From contig CM029381.1 in assembly GCA_017165825.1 (NCBI GenBank), forward strand, positions 2,325,054 to 2,389,053: a stretch of 64,000 nt of DNA, read 5' to 3'. The stretch comes from Hepsetus odoe. Its lineage: Eukaryota; Chordata; Actinopteri; Characiformes; Hepsetidae. Under the pieces are notes generated by a model. It saw nothing but the letters and a program-made list of their open reading frames with translations, did not search any database and had not been told where the DNA came from. Every line of letters begins with the position of its first letter. Positions within the stretch are counted from its first letter, which is position 1. This document shows, in pieces, positions 1 through 14,842 of this stretch. The translations under genes were made by a program, and so were the position numbers.

Positions 1-88
1 TGTGTCCCCCTGAAGTCACTCTTACAGGGACACATTCAGCACTTTGTGTCCCCCTGAAGTCACTCTTACAGGGACACATTCAGCACTT
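1..88. repeat. 44-bp tandem duplication containing an inverted repeat
   Basis: Two copies of a 44-bp unit are joined head to tail at 1-44 and 45-88 with no mismatch that I can see. Within each unit TGTGTCCC and GGGACACA face each other, separated by about 18 bases, so each copy could form a hairpin. It lies in notch1 intron 1. Confidence 0.85.
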
Positions 89-834
89 TGAACTTTTCTT
101 TCTTCATTGTGTTTTTAATCTGGATCATAAAATCCCCTTACTGATCCGAGCAGAGTTGAGCTGAAATTCACTCCACAGCTGAGGAAGCGTGGACTCTTTC
201 TGGGCTCGGACCTCCAGACCTCTGTACCTTTTCAGGGCACAGTTGACAAACTGTTGACAGAACTCAGTGTCTCTGTGCTGCTCATTCCTCAGTAATTAAT
301 AAGATACTGAGTGCTCAGATTGGATTTAGAGCTTGTGTGATTCTTGATGTTTGTTCATCATCTTTGATGTTGAATGGAGGTTTTTTTTTTTTGCGTCTTA
401 AACCAGCAAGAACCAGTTCACGCAAATTTGTTTGCATAATCGCTCACCAACCTCGGTTCCTGATTACCGGTTCTAGCGTTTTTAAAGTGCTGATTGTTTT
501 AAAGAGTGGCTCAGAAGAGAAGAGCATTAGTCAGCATTTGAAAAGAAACACTACACCTCCTTTTAGGGCTGAATAACGGGAAGCTAAAGAATGAATAGAG
601 AAGACGTCCCTCCCACACACACACTCGTCTATCAAAGACCGTCATTCATGGATTCAGGCTGAAACAATGGCCTGGTCTGCCTTCGTAAACTTAAAACAAC
701 AAAGCACACATCGCCACGGCCTGTCGCCTTATACTTTGTGCCTTTCTTAAAGAAGTGGTTTCAATGTTTTCAAAAAGCCACATGTTCGCACGTGGACTTG
801 TAAAATGTAAAAATGTGTGTGTGTGTGTGTGTAG

Positions 835-1341
835 GTCTCAGATGCTCAGAGCCCTGTCTTAATGGAGGCACGTGTGAGCTCACAGCCAGTGGACCGGCAG
901 CCTGCAGGTGAGTTACAGTCGAAAACAACACATTATTCACATATTCATCAACGAAGAAGGTGTGTCTGTGTGTTAATACACACTTCTGACTGCCTAAGAT
1001 GAGGCTTATTTTTCTCACTTCTAGGTCCTTCTGTTTACTTGGCCTTGTGATTCACACAGTTACACACGTGTAGAAACATCTGTTTATACGTGTGACACAC
1101 ACCTAGCACTGAGCAAAACAAATTGCCTGTAAGCTGATTCACGGAGCATTGTGGATATTTGCAGTTTTAAAAAGGGTCCCCTCTAGGAACCTGTGTGTGT
1201 GTGTGTGTGTGTGTGTGACACGCGCGCCTTTAGACATTCTCCCAGAGTCGCATACACCCCCCCAAAAACACTTTTCTGCAGCCTATTCAGGCCATTCAAT
1301 CCGACAGCTGGCCTTCTCTCCTATTGTCCTGAACTCTCCCT

Positions 1342-1382
<41 letters not shown>

Positions 1383-1706
1383 GCACAGGCTAGACACGCT
1401 CCCTCACATAGTGACCAGACACGCTCATGCACTTGTTATAGCTTCTCGAGCACATTCACACACTCGGTTCTCGGTCTGCGCAGATCAGTAGAAATGATCG
1501 GAAATGAAGTCTTGCTCCGTTCACGTGCCTTAGCGTGAAGAACCGTCTCCCTTTTTCCTTTTCCAGAGATCTGAGGTTCAGTGGTTTGGACAGTTTTCAC
1601 TGTTGTCTCAAAAAGGTTTTCTTTATTTTCTGTCTGTCGCTTCTCTCTGTTGCTTTCTTCTTTTTTTTTTTTTTTTTTTTTTTGCAAACACATGTTCTTC
1701 ATCACA

Positions 1707-1757
<51 letters not shown>

Positions 1758-2003
1758 TTCCTTCTCCCTCTCCTTCTATCTCACTCTTACACACACTGTT
1801 GCTCTCGTGAGTTTCCAATCTCATTACTCCCTCAGCCATCTGCCCCGCGAACAGGACACCATTCAGACGGAGTGTGTGTGTGTGGGGGGGCAGATTAGGA
1901 AGAGGGGAGGAGGAGGAGGAGGAGGAGGAGGAGGAGGAGGGGGAAAGATTTGAAAGCAAACAAGTGTGAGAGACTGTTGGTTGCATCCCACATGGCCCCC
2001 CTT

Positions 2004-2062
<59 letters not shown>

Positions 2063-2236
2063 TTCTTCAGACTCTCTAACTCTCTCTTTCACTCTCGGAC
2101 TATATCTCTCTGGCTCTCACCTATAAACACATATCCATCCACATCTATAGTTTTTTATTTTGAGTACAAAGTATAATCAGATGCCCTAAGGACAGACAAT
2201 AACCAAACAAACAAAAGAATAAAATCCTCACCCTGC

Positions 2237-2298
<62 letters not shown>

Positions 2299-3901
2299 TC
2301 CCCATGTAGACACAAACAAGCATCCTGTTTAATGTGTCTGTCTTCAAACAGGATGTGAGAAGATCCTTCTCTCCCAGAATATCTTTTCTGAAGTTAAGCC
2401 TGTCCTGGATGTTGGTTTGTGTGTTGATGTGGAGCAAAATTTCGTCCTGCTATGTCGTGTGTTTTTAGTTGGGGCTCTTTCGATCACAGCTTTTATAAGC
2501 GGCTTTTCTCTGGGAACTCTCGGGAGAACACTAGAACCAGAACAGAATATCTGTTTGCGATTCTTGGAAGGTTTCAAGGAAGTCGGAAGACAGAGCAAAG
2601 TTCTGTAACGTTCTCCATTCCTAGAACAACAGGAGGTATTTAACGTAGAGTTAATGAACTCACATCCAGTGCTCTTGTTTTGATTGCGCTTTTTGTTCAA
2701 TGTTATGGCCAGGGCGCTTTCCAGGAAAGCAAAGCGACTACTGTGGCTGTTAAATGTTTTGAAGTGTTTGGTCTGAGGCAGTGAATGAAGCCGCAGTGAG
2801 CAAGGTTACTGTTCTGTCAGTACCATCTTAAAGCCAACATTGATCAGTAACGAAACTGACGATATCCCTCCCATCACAAGGGGCTTTATTCCCAACTAGA
2901 CTCTTTCTGTCTGTTAATCCTGTCCGTTCTGGGAACACCGGGCACTATGTCGGAGCTCAGAACTAGTTCTGGTGTTGGTGTTGGGGGTTCAGCTTCAGGG
3001 CCGCTCCTGAAATGTTACACCTCCATAAAGAGTCGCGTTTAGCCACGTGGTTTACTTTCATCACTTTAAACTGCTGGGATGTTACAGTCCAAAGAATGGG
3101 AAAGTTTTCTGTAACAGATATGGTATCATTAAATAAGTGAACGAGGAATGGTATTACTTTAAAATTGCTTTGGGAGAAAAAGGAATGTGCTTAAGAGAAA
3201 GAGTTTGTAAGAGAGAAACACTCAGTTGGTTTAAGCTACATATGTGGTTTGTGATGCTGTAGGAAAGGGACATTACCTAGCTTCACCTGTAAACGTTAGC
3301 AGTCCAGACTTTTATAACTTATTGATCGCATTAGCATAGATAGATCCTAATATTTCAAACCCATGTTTATGTTTCTCATAATTATTGCAGGAGCTCACTG
3401 GGTGATGCGGTGGCAGAGCTGAAATCTGTTTATTGGTCTGACTACAGAAAAGAAGGTTTTGTTTCTCTGGTCACGATTAGTGTTCTTGTAAAAACAGAGC
3501 TGTTGATGAAAAATCAGGCGTCTGGACAATTGTGGCCATACATTTATCAGTCTTTTAAAGCCAACTAAAACTAAACTGGAATTTTTTTACGGCTAATTAG
3601 GCTACAACGATATAAAGCTCTCGCTTTAATTCAGAAATAACGAGTGTAAACGTTACTCTTCACACATTGCAGTTGTACAGCATTTTATAAAAGCTATGGG
3701 AAACATCAGAGAGGGGACAGACAGAAAACGAAAGTCGGTTGTTTGATTTGACACTCGTGGGCAGGAAGTTTGAGGTGTGAACACACACACACATACACAC
3801 ACACACACACACACGGTAGTCAGCGGCAGATGGCAGGCCAGCCCCCTGGAAGGCGACAGTCACAAATGTGGTCATAGGTCACAGCAGCATCTGTTCAGAT
3901 A

Positions 3902-3943
<42 letters not shown>

Positions 3944-4056
3944 CTCTCTTTCGCCGACCTGTTGCCACGGCAAGCTGCAGATGCCCTGCTGCTGCTGCTG
4001 CTGTGTTGTAGAGACAAAGAGTGAATGACAGCATTAATGCTGGGAGAAAACACACG

Positions 4057-4087
<31 letters not shown>

Positions 4088-7000
4088 ACAGACTTGATTA
4101 GTGTATGGACTGCTTTGTTCATTTAATTAATATTGAAAACCAAGCTGATGAGAAAAAGTGTAACATCTAAAGAAGCGGAGAGAGCAACGAAAAAGAGAGA
4201 GGAACAAAAAGTGAAAGAGCTGGAGAGATATGGAGAAAGAGAAGGAATGAGTGAAGTGAAAGTAAGAGACTGGGAAACAGAAAGCGAAGGAACATGAAAT
4301 TAGAAAGAGAGAAAGAGAGAGATGAATGGAAGGATGGACGGAAAGATGACAGGAGGAGTGTTCTCTCTCGGGGGATCAGCCCCTGTGACCTCACGCCACT
4401 CGTCATGGCAACAGGGTTCAGAGGAGGGGCTGCAACACAACTGCCCGCATTTATGCACACACCTGCTGCAGAAACACACACGCGCACACACGCGCAAACA
4501 CACGCACTAATTCCTTACAGCCTGTCTCGATTTTTGGGAGGCAGTTCCTTTTTTAATACCTTTACTAAACGAAGGACGTGGGTTTCTCCTTGTGGAACAC
4601 ACACAAATACACACATGCAGAAGTGGGACACAAAGTCATCGTAAAATTTCTATTGTAATGAAAAGACAGCCTTCTAACAAGCGCGCACGCACGCGCGCAC
4701 ACTTAATCACAAAGTGTTCATCTGCTCTGCTGTGCTCTGCTTTTTTCGGCGGGAAAATTTTCAATGAGTCTGATTGTCTGCTGATTGTCTAAGTGTGTGT
4801 GTGCGAGGGGGTGAATGGGGGTTAGTTTGTTGTCTAAATAATTGGATTACACACAGTGCAGTCATTCAGCAGAACTTCAGAAAGATAGAGAGGGAGGGAG
4901 GGAGGAAGGGAGGGAGAGAAAGAGGGAGAGAGAAAAAAATCAAGAGGGAAAGGAAGAGGGAGGGAAGAAGGGAGAGAAAAGGAGAATTAGGAGAGAGAGA
5001 AGAGAATCTAAATGAGGCAAGCTAAGCAGTGTGATCGAGAGGACAGGCAGAGCTGAGAACAGCAGCATCTTGATTTTATTTTGTATTTGTGTAGATTTTT
5101 TGTTGAAACTCCAGACGTTTCCTATTAATTCTATGATTTGCACACTCAGACTGATGAAACATCCAAAACGTGCATTTGTGTCCCCTCCCTCTCAGGTGTC
5201 CTGCGGACTTTGTGGGCTCGACGTGTCAGTTCCCAAACCCGTGCAGTCCATCCCCGTGTCGCAACGGGGGTGTGTGTCGACCCCGGACTCAGGGTAACGA
5301 TGTAGAGTTTACGTGCGACTGTGTGTTGGGCTTCAGCGGCCCACTGTGCCTGACGCCGGTGAACCACGCCTGCATGAGCTCACCCTGCCGCAACGGAGGC
5401 TCCTGCTCACTCATCACACTCGCCACTTTCAGCTGTCGCTGCCCGCCGGGGTGGTCAGGTGAATGCACAGACCAGACGCACATACACACGGTTTTATGCA
5501 AACTACAAATTATATATATATTTATGTATATAATGAAAACAGATGAATAATTAAGTTAAACTTATTTATACAAATGATCAAACTTAACAGGGTTTGTTTG
5601 TTTAAAGTAAAATCCTGAAACATCTAATTTCCATAAAGCACCACTGACTTTTGGGAAATGGACCTTCAACCTCATGGAAGCTCATGGAAGTTTCTGCCGG
5701 TTTTTAATGCCGATCTGCTTCTGGCTGTTGCTTTTTTTTTTTTGTATTGAAACGTTCACCTCAGCCTGAGACCCTGAGCACTCTAGAAGAGGCTTTCCTT
5801 CAAGATTGCCCGTTTAATTTCTGCACCCATCTTTCCCGCTCCTGAGCCAGCCTGTGTGACCTTAGGGATGGTGAAGCTCAGGATCAGGCGACATGCGCCA
5901 TTGTGAGTCGTGTCCAAATAAACAAGTCATCACTTTTTCAGACCAGAGGCTTTTTGGCGAACTTCAAGCAGTCTGTGGAGGCTTATATCTGGCCACTCTT
6001 CCTCAAACCCCTGATTAGTGGAGTGCAGCACTGATGGTAGTCCTTCTGGAAGTTTCCCTCATCTCCCAAAAGAACGCTGATTACTCTGCTGATGTGGGAG
6101 GCCGGATCTAGGCTCAGGTGGACTCGTAGAAGTATTTGAAGGACCAGTGTTGAAAAAAACAAAGCTCAACTGCAATTGTATAATATTTACATCAATATTT
6201 AGGTCTTTTATTTTTAATAAACTCAAAAAGCAATCCGAACCAGATAAGATGGGAATATCAGTCGCGTAAATGATTCAAGCTGATAGCGTCTGGGATAACC
6301 GAACCACAGACAACTGATTCTAGTTTTCAATAATGAAGTGTTTAGCTGTTTATTAAAAATGTCATGGTGATGCCTGCAGGTAAGACGTGTCAACAGGCAG
6401 ATCCGTGCGCGTCCAACCCGTGTGCAAATGGAGGACAGTGCTCGGCGTTTGAGTCCCACTTCATCTGCAGCTGCCCACCAAACTTCCACGGGCAGACGTG
6501 TCGGCAGGATGTTAACGAGTGCGCTCTGGCTCCATTGCCCTGTCGCAATGGCGGCGTGTGTTTGAACGAGGTGGGATCTTACCGCTGCCGCTGTCCACCC
6601 GAATTCGCTGGGACACACTGCGAGCGCCCTTTCCATCCCTGCCACCCTTCACCCTGCACCAACGGGGGCACGTGTGTGCAGACCAGCGACACCGGACACA
6701 CCTGCACCTGCCTGCCAGGTAAGAGCCTAAAAGTGAATCATTGCATCATGATTCCAACGTTAGAATGAAGATTCATTCATTATATATGAAAACATTCATG
6801 TACACGAATACATATAAACAAACTAATAACAATAAAGTGAAAGTGACTATTAAAATGTATATTTTATATATAGGGGTTGCATGCAGCAGCCTTCACAGTG
6901 AATATATATTAGATGTATATTAAAATGTATATTGTTTGACAGAAAAAATAAAACAGGCCTTTTCATAGAAACCGAAAAAGTTTTATGTGTTATTTTTGTT

Positions 7001-7217
7001 TTCTATATTCAGGTTTTTTGTCTATATTTACAAATAATGAAGTCATTTTCCTAAAAGGCAGCAATCATTTCGTGAGTGTGGGTATTTGTGCAAGAGGGGG
7101 ATGTTTCAGTCTAACAGTCAGCAAGATGCTTTCATGTGGCAAGCGGCCCCTAATCTCTGAGTTTATGATTAATCTCAATATGTGACCTAGATGTCCATTT
7201 TTAAAGGTATTTTCCAG

Positions 7218-7273
<56 letters not shown>

Positions 7274-10200
7274 CAGGCAGACGAGGTTCCCACAGTCTTC
7301 GTCTTACAGGCTTATTCATTTACTTCCACTCCCACTCTCTCTGTTCCTCACTCTCAGGGTTTACAGGTCAGGACTGTGAGCACAATATTGATGACTGCGT
7401 TCAGCATAAATGCCAGAATGGGGGCAAGTGTATGGATGGAGTGAACACCTACAACTGTCACTGCGACAAACACTGGACAGGTACAATGTGCCTACAAAAC
7501 CCTACACAAAATGACAAAACACCATACAGAATCAGACAGTACATTACTTACACCATAATCCAATTAGAATATTATAATAGAATAATTATTACCCATAATC
7601 CAACATATCACTGAATACTGTACAACACTGTCTGACAATATACCCGACCCTACACACTACTGCACAACACAGCACGGCACAAAAGGACAGAAGACACCGT
7701 GTAACGTAGCACTATATGACAATATAAACCTTACAGCACTGTAACGCTAAACAGCACTACATGCAATTACACACCATAATCAATCAGAATGTAAAAACAT
7801 CTCACACCAATGTCTGACACGCAGCACTGTGGAACTGCATCGCGCTATACAACTTGCCATAACAGACGCCGAGCACAAAATTTCAACACTACATAAAGTA
7901 ATACATGATGTAATGCATCACTACAAGGCACTTTTACAGTTCACGAAACAGCTTCATAAGACACTCGTCTCTGATCTTTTCATCGTAGGTCAGTACTGCA
8001 CGGACGACGTGGACGAGTGCGAGTTGTCCCCCAACGCGTGCCAGAACGGCGGAACGTGTCACAACACGGTGGGTGGCTTCCACTGTGTGTGTGTGAACGG
8101 CTGGACAGGGGACGACTGCAGTGAAAACATTGACGACTGCGCCAGCGCTGCCTGTTACCATGGCGCCACCTGCCACGACCGCGTCGCATCTTTCTACTGC
8201 GAGTGTCCGCACGGGCGTACCGGTGAGTGTGTGTGTGAAAGACATCTGATGCATTGATTTCAAGCAAAAAAGTGCATCCTACAATCATGAAGTTGTAAAT
8301 ACTATTAAAAGGCCACTTAATTCATATTTTTTACACCCACAGGGCTCTTGTGTCACCTCGACGACGCATGTATCAGTAACCCATGTCAGAAAGGTTCCAA
8401 CTGTGATACCAACCCCGTTAACGGGAAAGCCATATGCACCTGCCCTCCCGGATATACTGGCTCGGCCTGCAACCAGGACATCGACGAGTGCTCGCTCGGT
8501 AAAAACCAATCACATCACAGGACAGAGGGTTGGATTTTTAGATGTTTGAATTTAGATCAAATTTGGGAAACTTTTAACATGGTAATGACGACCTTCTGAA
8601 TGCACCATAAAAGCAGTGAGAAGCAGTTCCATGATTGGCTGCTGATGCTTATAATAAACTTTTCTGATTGATCTGTTTTTAGGGGCCAATCCGTGCGAGC
8701 ATGGCGGCCGATGTCTCAACACCAAAGGCTCGTTCCAGTGTAAGTGTCTCAAAGGCTACGAAGGGCCACGCTGTGAAATGGACGTTAACGAGTGCAAGTC
8801 AAACCCTTGCCAGAATGACGCCACCTGCCTTGACCAGATAGGTGGATTCCATTGCATCTGTATGCCAGGTGAGGACTGTACCAGTTACCCACTCACAGTA
8901 GACGTGACTAATGCTTTACAGTGGGCCGATCAGTAATTTGTCTAATCGTCTAATAATAATCGTTTAATTGTATCTGTGTGTAGGATATGAGGGTGAGTTT
9001 TGCCAGATTAACACTGATGACTGCGCCTCCCAGCCTTGCCTCAACAATGGCAAATGCATCGACAAGATCAACTCCTTCCACTGCGAGTGTCCGAAAGGTG
9101 AGTAAACTGGTCAGTCAGCTCAGCCCCTGCAGGCACATGATGAGCGGGACAGATACCACTTTCATTCGTGAAATTCTGCCAGAGCGATGCTCAGAAGCAG
9201 CGGAGAGAAAATCTATTGTTACATGACATGCTTTTCATTTCCCAGGATTCTCCGGGAGTCTGTGTCAGGTGGATGTCGATGAATGCGCCAGCACCCCATG
9301 TCAGAATGGAGCCAAGTGCACCGATGGCCCGAACAAATTTGCCTGCGAGTGCAAAGAAGGTGAGTTTTAGTATAGAAGGTCAATTTACTGTTTCCTCAAG
9401 GACGGTGCACAATGGGGATACACCTGCACTCACCCGGACACAAAGACATCACGCGTCCCACTGTTCTGCTGCGTCCCGCTGTTTATCTTCTGCTCCTTTT
9501 CCTGATGTTAGAAATAGATTGTTCAAAAATACCCCACTCAGCATGTCCTTCCTTTTGTTTTTCCTCCCTGCAGGATTTACAGGCGATCTATGTGAGGTAG
9601 ATATAAATGAGTGTGCATCGAACCCGTGCCATTACGGAGTGTGTAAGGATGACCTGGCCTCCTTCAAGTGTGTTTGTCGCCCCGGTTACGCCGGCCGCCT
9701 GTGTGAGATCAACATCAACGAGTGTTTGAGCCAACCGTGCCGCAACGGAGGAACCTGCCTGGACCGGGAAAACTTCTACACCTGCACCTGCCCCAAGGGC
9801 ACCACAGGTACACACACTCGCTTTTGCATTGACCTGCTCTGGGCTTTTAGGAATTTTTTTCTGTTGCAAAGTGAAATGACTGTGTTGGGCTAGGCTCCAA
9901 AAAACCCAAAAAAGGTGTTTTGCCTGCCCGTAAATGTGAAGAAACCCACTGCCTGACTGGTGGTCTCTAAATCTCTTCTGTGTCCCCGTACTGATGTTTT
10001 ATTAACTTATCAGTACTGCTTACACATACATATACAGCGGACGTTGTTGCCACTCTGCGTCCGTGGCTATAAGCGTGTCTTTTGTTTGGCTTAATACAAA
10101 CACACACACTGAGACCTGCACCTGCACTACTGTGAGCACAGATACACACATGCTCTCAGACGCGCCACTCGCTGAGCTTCCCTCCTGAACGGTGTTGTGT

Positions 10201-10653
10201 CTGCAGGTCGAAACTGTGAAATCAACGTGGACGACTGTAAGAGTAAACCTTGTGATTTTGGCAAGTGCATCGACAAAATCAACGGCTTCGAGTGCCTGTG
10301 TGAACCTGGATATACAGGTATGAAACCCGTGTCCGTGTGTGTGTGCAACAGGTGGCAAGCAAGGTGCACTGCTTTGGTGTCACATAACAGAAAGGGGGAC
10401 AGAGACACTCTTTTCTAACTGGGACAAACACTTAGAGTGCACTGTGCACTGATGTCTTTTTAAACATTGGATACTGCACCTCTACACACATGTGAAAGAT
10501 TTTTGTTTGAGGGAAGAAAAAACAGAATGACGTACGTGTGAGTGTGAGTGTGTGAGTGTGAGAGAGAGAGAGAAAAGAAAGAAAGGGTGTTGGATAAAGG
10601 GGCATTGTTGTAGCAGAAGCAGGCAGTTAGATGACCCTGTCTGTCTGTGGAGG

Positions 10654-10691
<38 letters not shown>

Positions 10692-12356
10692 TGAGGGTAA
10701 TTGTTGTTCGGCCGTGTGTGAAATATGGCCCTCTTCTTTGTGTGCGAGTAAACGGCCCTCTGCGGACCCTCGCACCCCCACTGAAGAGTGTGTGAGAGAG
10801 AAAGAAAGCAAGAAAGGAAAAAAGAAAAAAAGGGTGGGGGATGCTGTGCTCTTTGTTATTCACAAAGTTTAGGGTCCCTCCTTCCCCAGCTGTTCAACAT
10901 CCTTGAAACAACACACACACACACACACATACACCTTTCACACCATACCAATGCACATTTTTCAAATACAATCACAAGAATCGAATACAAAATTCAGACT
11001 GTAAACTGAATTCAGGGTTCAGAACTGGTAGAGCTCTTCTTTATGGCTTTTAAGCTTTTGGATCTCATGTTTATTCTGTAGTGTTTCATTGACGAGAGAA
11101 ACACTGGAACATTTGTGTTGACAAAAATGAACATTTTCATCTGTAACAGTGGAAATATGAATAAATATTAACAGTCAATGAATGTTAAACATTTACTTTT
11201 AAAAGTATAGAACTAGATCTCTCTCTCTGTCTCTCTCTCTCTCTCTCTCAGGTTCTACCTGTAACATTAACATTGATGACTGTGCGTTGAACCCATGCCG
11301 TAATGGTGGCACTTGCGTGGACGGCGTGAACTCCTTCACCTGTCTCTGTCCTGAAGGCTTCCACGACTCCACCTGCCTCTCTCAAAGAAATGAGTGTGCC
11401 AGCAACCCCTGTATCCACGGTAACTGCCAGGACCAGGTTAACAGGTGGGTTTTAGACAAGCTCTGGCTTTGGCACATATGAAGAACATGTAAAAAATCTC
11501 ATCATCCTCACCAGCTGTCTCCGACTCAGGGTCTCTGAGAGATCTGAAAAGTGAGAGATAACGGGGTTAACATACGCGGTCCTTTACCTTCCATGATCAA
11601 AAATACCATTCGGCATATTTTCATAAATGGTTACATCAATTTTCATCTTTTATTGTGACGATTTTGCTCTCCTGCGTGTCTTTGCTTTTTTAATAAGTCA
11701 CATAAGAAGCCAGTCAGGGAACAGTTTTCACTCCATGCTCATAAAGGACTGAACAAGTTTTTTTTACCCTGCAAAAAACATAGCATGTTGCAGTTTCTTC
11801 AGCTATTGACATTATTGCTCATAAACCGTTTTTCTCACTCCCTGCAGTTATGCGTGCGTGTGTGAGCCGGGCTGGACGGGCCGTAACTGTGACCTGAATG
11901 TGAACGAGTGTTTGTCCAACCCCTGTGTGAATGGGGGGACCTGCAGGGACATGACCAATGGCTACATCTGCAGCTGCAGAGCTGGATTCAGTGGTCAGTG
12001 TGTGTGCTGTCTGTGTGGATTTTCACACATGTGGAGCAAGTTTCACTTGGATGTTTAACTACTTAAATTGTTCCTGTTGATGAAAATCTCTTATCTCCTA
12101 ATCTTATTCAGTAAAATCTAGAGCTGTTGCATTGTGATGATGTATAGGATGCATATAGGAGATGACATATAGATAATGCAGGTGTGTGTGTTTTTCTGAT
12201 GTGTGTATTTTCTACTGTTCCATAGGTCCTAACTGTCAGACCAACATCAATGAGTGTGCTTCCAACCCCTGCCTGAACCAGGGCACCTGCATTGATGATG
12301 TTGCAGGATACAAGTGCAACTGCTTGCTACCTTACACCGGTACACACACACACACA

Positions 12357-12408
<52 letters not shown>

Positions 12409-12697
12409 CTATGCCTGGTAATGTTTCACTTTTGTGTTTGTGTGCGCATGTGTTTGTCTGTATGCATAACTCCTTCATGGCGCCTGTTGTCAGAGCAGAA
12501 AATTAAAAAGTGCCATTTCCTGTTTGTCTTCTTCCTATTTCCTGTTGGAGGGAAAAAAAGTCACAATTGTGGGAAATGGCAAACAGAGGTCCGGTGCGCC
12601 TGGTCGCTGTGGAAACTGATAAGGAAATGCTGCAGAATGTTGCTCAACAAAAGCTGGCAAAAAAAACGGGAAAAGCAAAAAATGGCTTAACCCAATG

Positions 12698-12734
<37 letters not shown>

Positions 12735-14782
12735 GCTTGAGAGCGAATTTTGGAGTGCCCTGCAAGACGTGTTCAGGACGTCCTTATTTACTCCTTTGTT
12801 TGTTTGTGTGTTACAGGAGAGTTATGTGAGAATGTGTTAGCGCCCTGCTCCACACGTCCATGTAAGAATGGAGGTGTTTGTCGCGAGTCTGAAGACTATC
12901 AAAGCTTCTCCTGTGCCTGCCCGGCTGGCTGGCAAGGTTAGTGTGTTGGTGTGAATTGTATTGCACATATTTTGCATTTTGGGTTTGAATTTTTTCCATT
13001 TTAATTTGTGCCAAAATATAAAGTAAGGAATGTTAATGAAGCCTGACACTATATCAAGTATCGTCAAGTATGGCAGTGACGTAATGTGTATTATTTCACA
13101 CAAGGTGACATATTGCAGTGTTTCCAGATGCTGTTTGCTGCCATTTAACACCATAACAGTGCAAATCTGAGGAACCACTGCCTCAGATTGAACTCAAATC
13201 TGAGTTTCTGAATTTCATCTGCAGGTCAGACATGTGAGGTAGACATTAACGAGTGTGTGAAGTCTCCATGCCTTAATGGTGGAGTGTGTGAGAACTCAGT
13301 GGGTGGATTCCAGTGTCACTGCAACCCAGGCTTCACTGGAGATCTGTGTGAGACCGACAGCGACGACTGTTCTCCAAGTAAAAGACAGACACACACAAAC
13401 ACACACTCCTTCTGCACTTAGCTTGAAGTTTTTTAAAGTTTTCATTTTATTGCTTATTTAAAATGGACCGAATCTCTCTTTATCTCTATCAGACCCCTGT
13501 AGTAACGGTGGGGAGTGTGTGGATCGCGTGAATGGCTTCACCTGTGTGTGCGTGGCTGGGTTCCGTGGGGAGCGGTGCACAGAGGACATCGATGAGTGTC
13601 TTAGCACCCCCTGCCGTAATGGAGGAAACTGCACAGACTGCGTAAACAGCTACACCTGCAGCTGCCCCGCTGGGTTCAGCGGCATCAACTGTGAGATTAA
13701 CACTCCAGACTGCACCGAAAGGTAGGACGCATCGACACACACACGTCATACACACACACACACAAACCTACCATTCAACACTGTTTTGAATGCGTAACCG
13801 ATGGGCTGTTATTCAGACACATTTGTGCACACAAGTAGTTGTAACATGCATGTATTCTCCCTCCTAGCTCCTGCTTCAACGGTGGAACATGTGTCGACGG
13901 AATAAACTCGTTCTCCTGTGTGTGTTTGCCGGGTTTTATGGGGAGCTACTGCCAGCACAACGTCAACGAGTGCGACTCGCGGCCGTGTTTCAATGGGGGC
14001 ACCTGTCAGGATGGCTTCGGCACCTATAAGTGTACTTGTCCTCATGGTTACACCGGAAACAACTGCCAGGTACAAACACATCAGCTGCAAGGGTTTGGGT
14101 TGTGAATGCACACTTTCACTCAATAAACAGTGTTACAGTAACAAAACAGAACAACTTAATAATGATGAAGGAAGATCTGATTCACATTAGATGTGTAGAG
14201 TGCATTTTCTCAGGTGCTGAGGTATTCTAAAGCTGGCTTCGTGTCTCTGTGTTTAGAGTCTGGTACGGTGGTGTGATTCCTCTCCCTGTAAGAACGGAGG
14301 CTCCTGTTGGCAGCAAGGCTCCTCCTTCACCTGCCAGTGTGCCAGCGGCTGGACTGGACTCTACTGCGACGTGCCTAGCGTTAGCTGTGAGGTCGCCGCT
14401 CAGCAGCAAGGTAACACACGCGTTTACTCGTTTACATGCTGCGATTTATAGTCGTCCCTCAAATATAGCTCAACTAAGAAATGAAACTGAAATGAAATGA
14501 AATGGCTTTGATTGAAAAAAAAGTTATTTTCTGCTTCTTCAAAGGAGAAATCATTTACCACATAAGCCTTCCTTTCCTCCCACTTAGGCGTTACAGTGGG
14601 GGCCCTTTGCCGTAACAGCGGTCAGTGTGTGGATGTGGGAAGTACGCACTTGTGCAGGTGTCAGGCAGGCTACACAGGCAGCTACTGTCAAGACCAGGTG
14701 GATGAGTGTGTTCCAAACCCGTGCCACAACGGAGCCACCTGCACTGACTACCTGGGAGGATACACCTGTGAGGTACAGAATT

Positions 14783-14842
<60 letters not shown>

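Noticed and set aside
1149..2437. Long open frames rich in Cys-Val, Thr-His, Ser-Leu or Glu-Arg dipeptides
   Set aside because: These are translations of CA/GT, CT/GA and GGA microsatellites, which lack stops in some frames. The same holds at 3777-4122, 10552-10872, 19237-19633, 50442-50790, 51542-51857 and 61448-62255.
12565..12578. RBPJ binding site (TTGTGGGAAA) in a notch1 intron as an autoregulatory element
   Set aside because: A single degenerate match is expected by chance in a window this size, with no paired site or conservation evidence.
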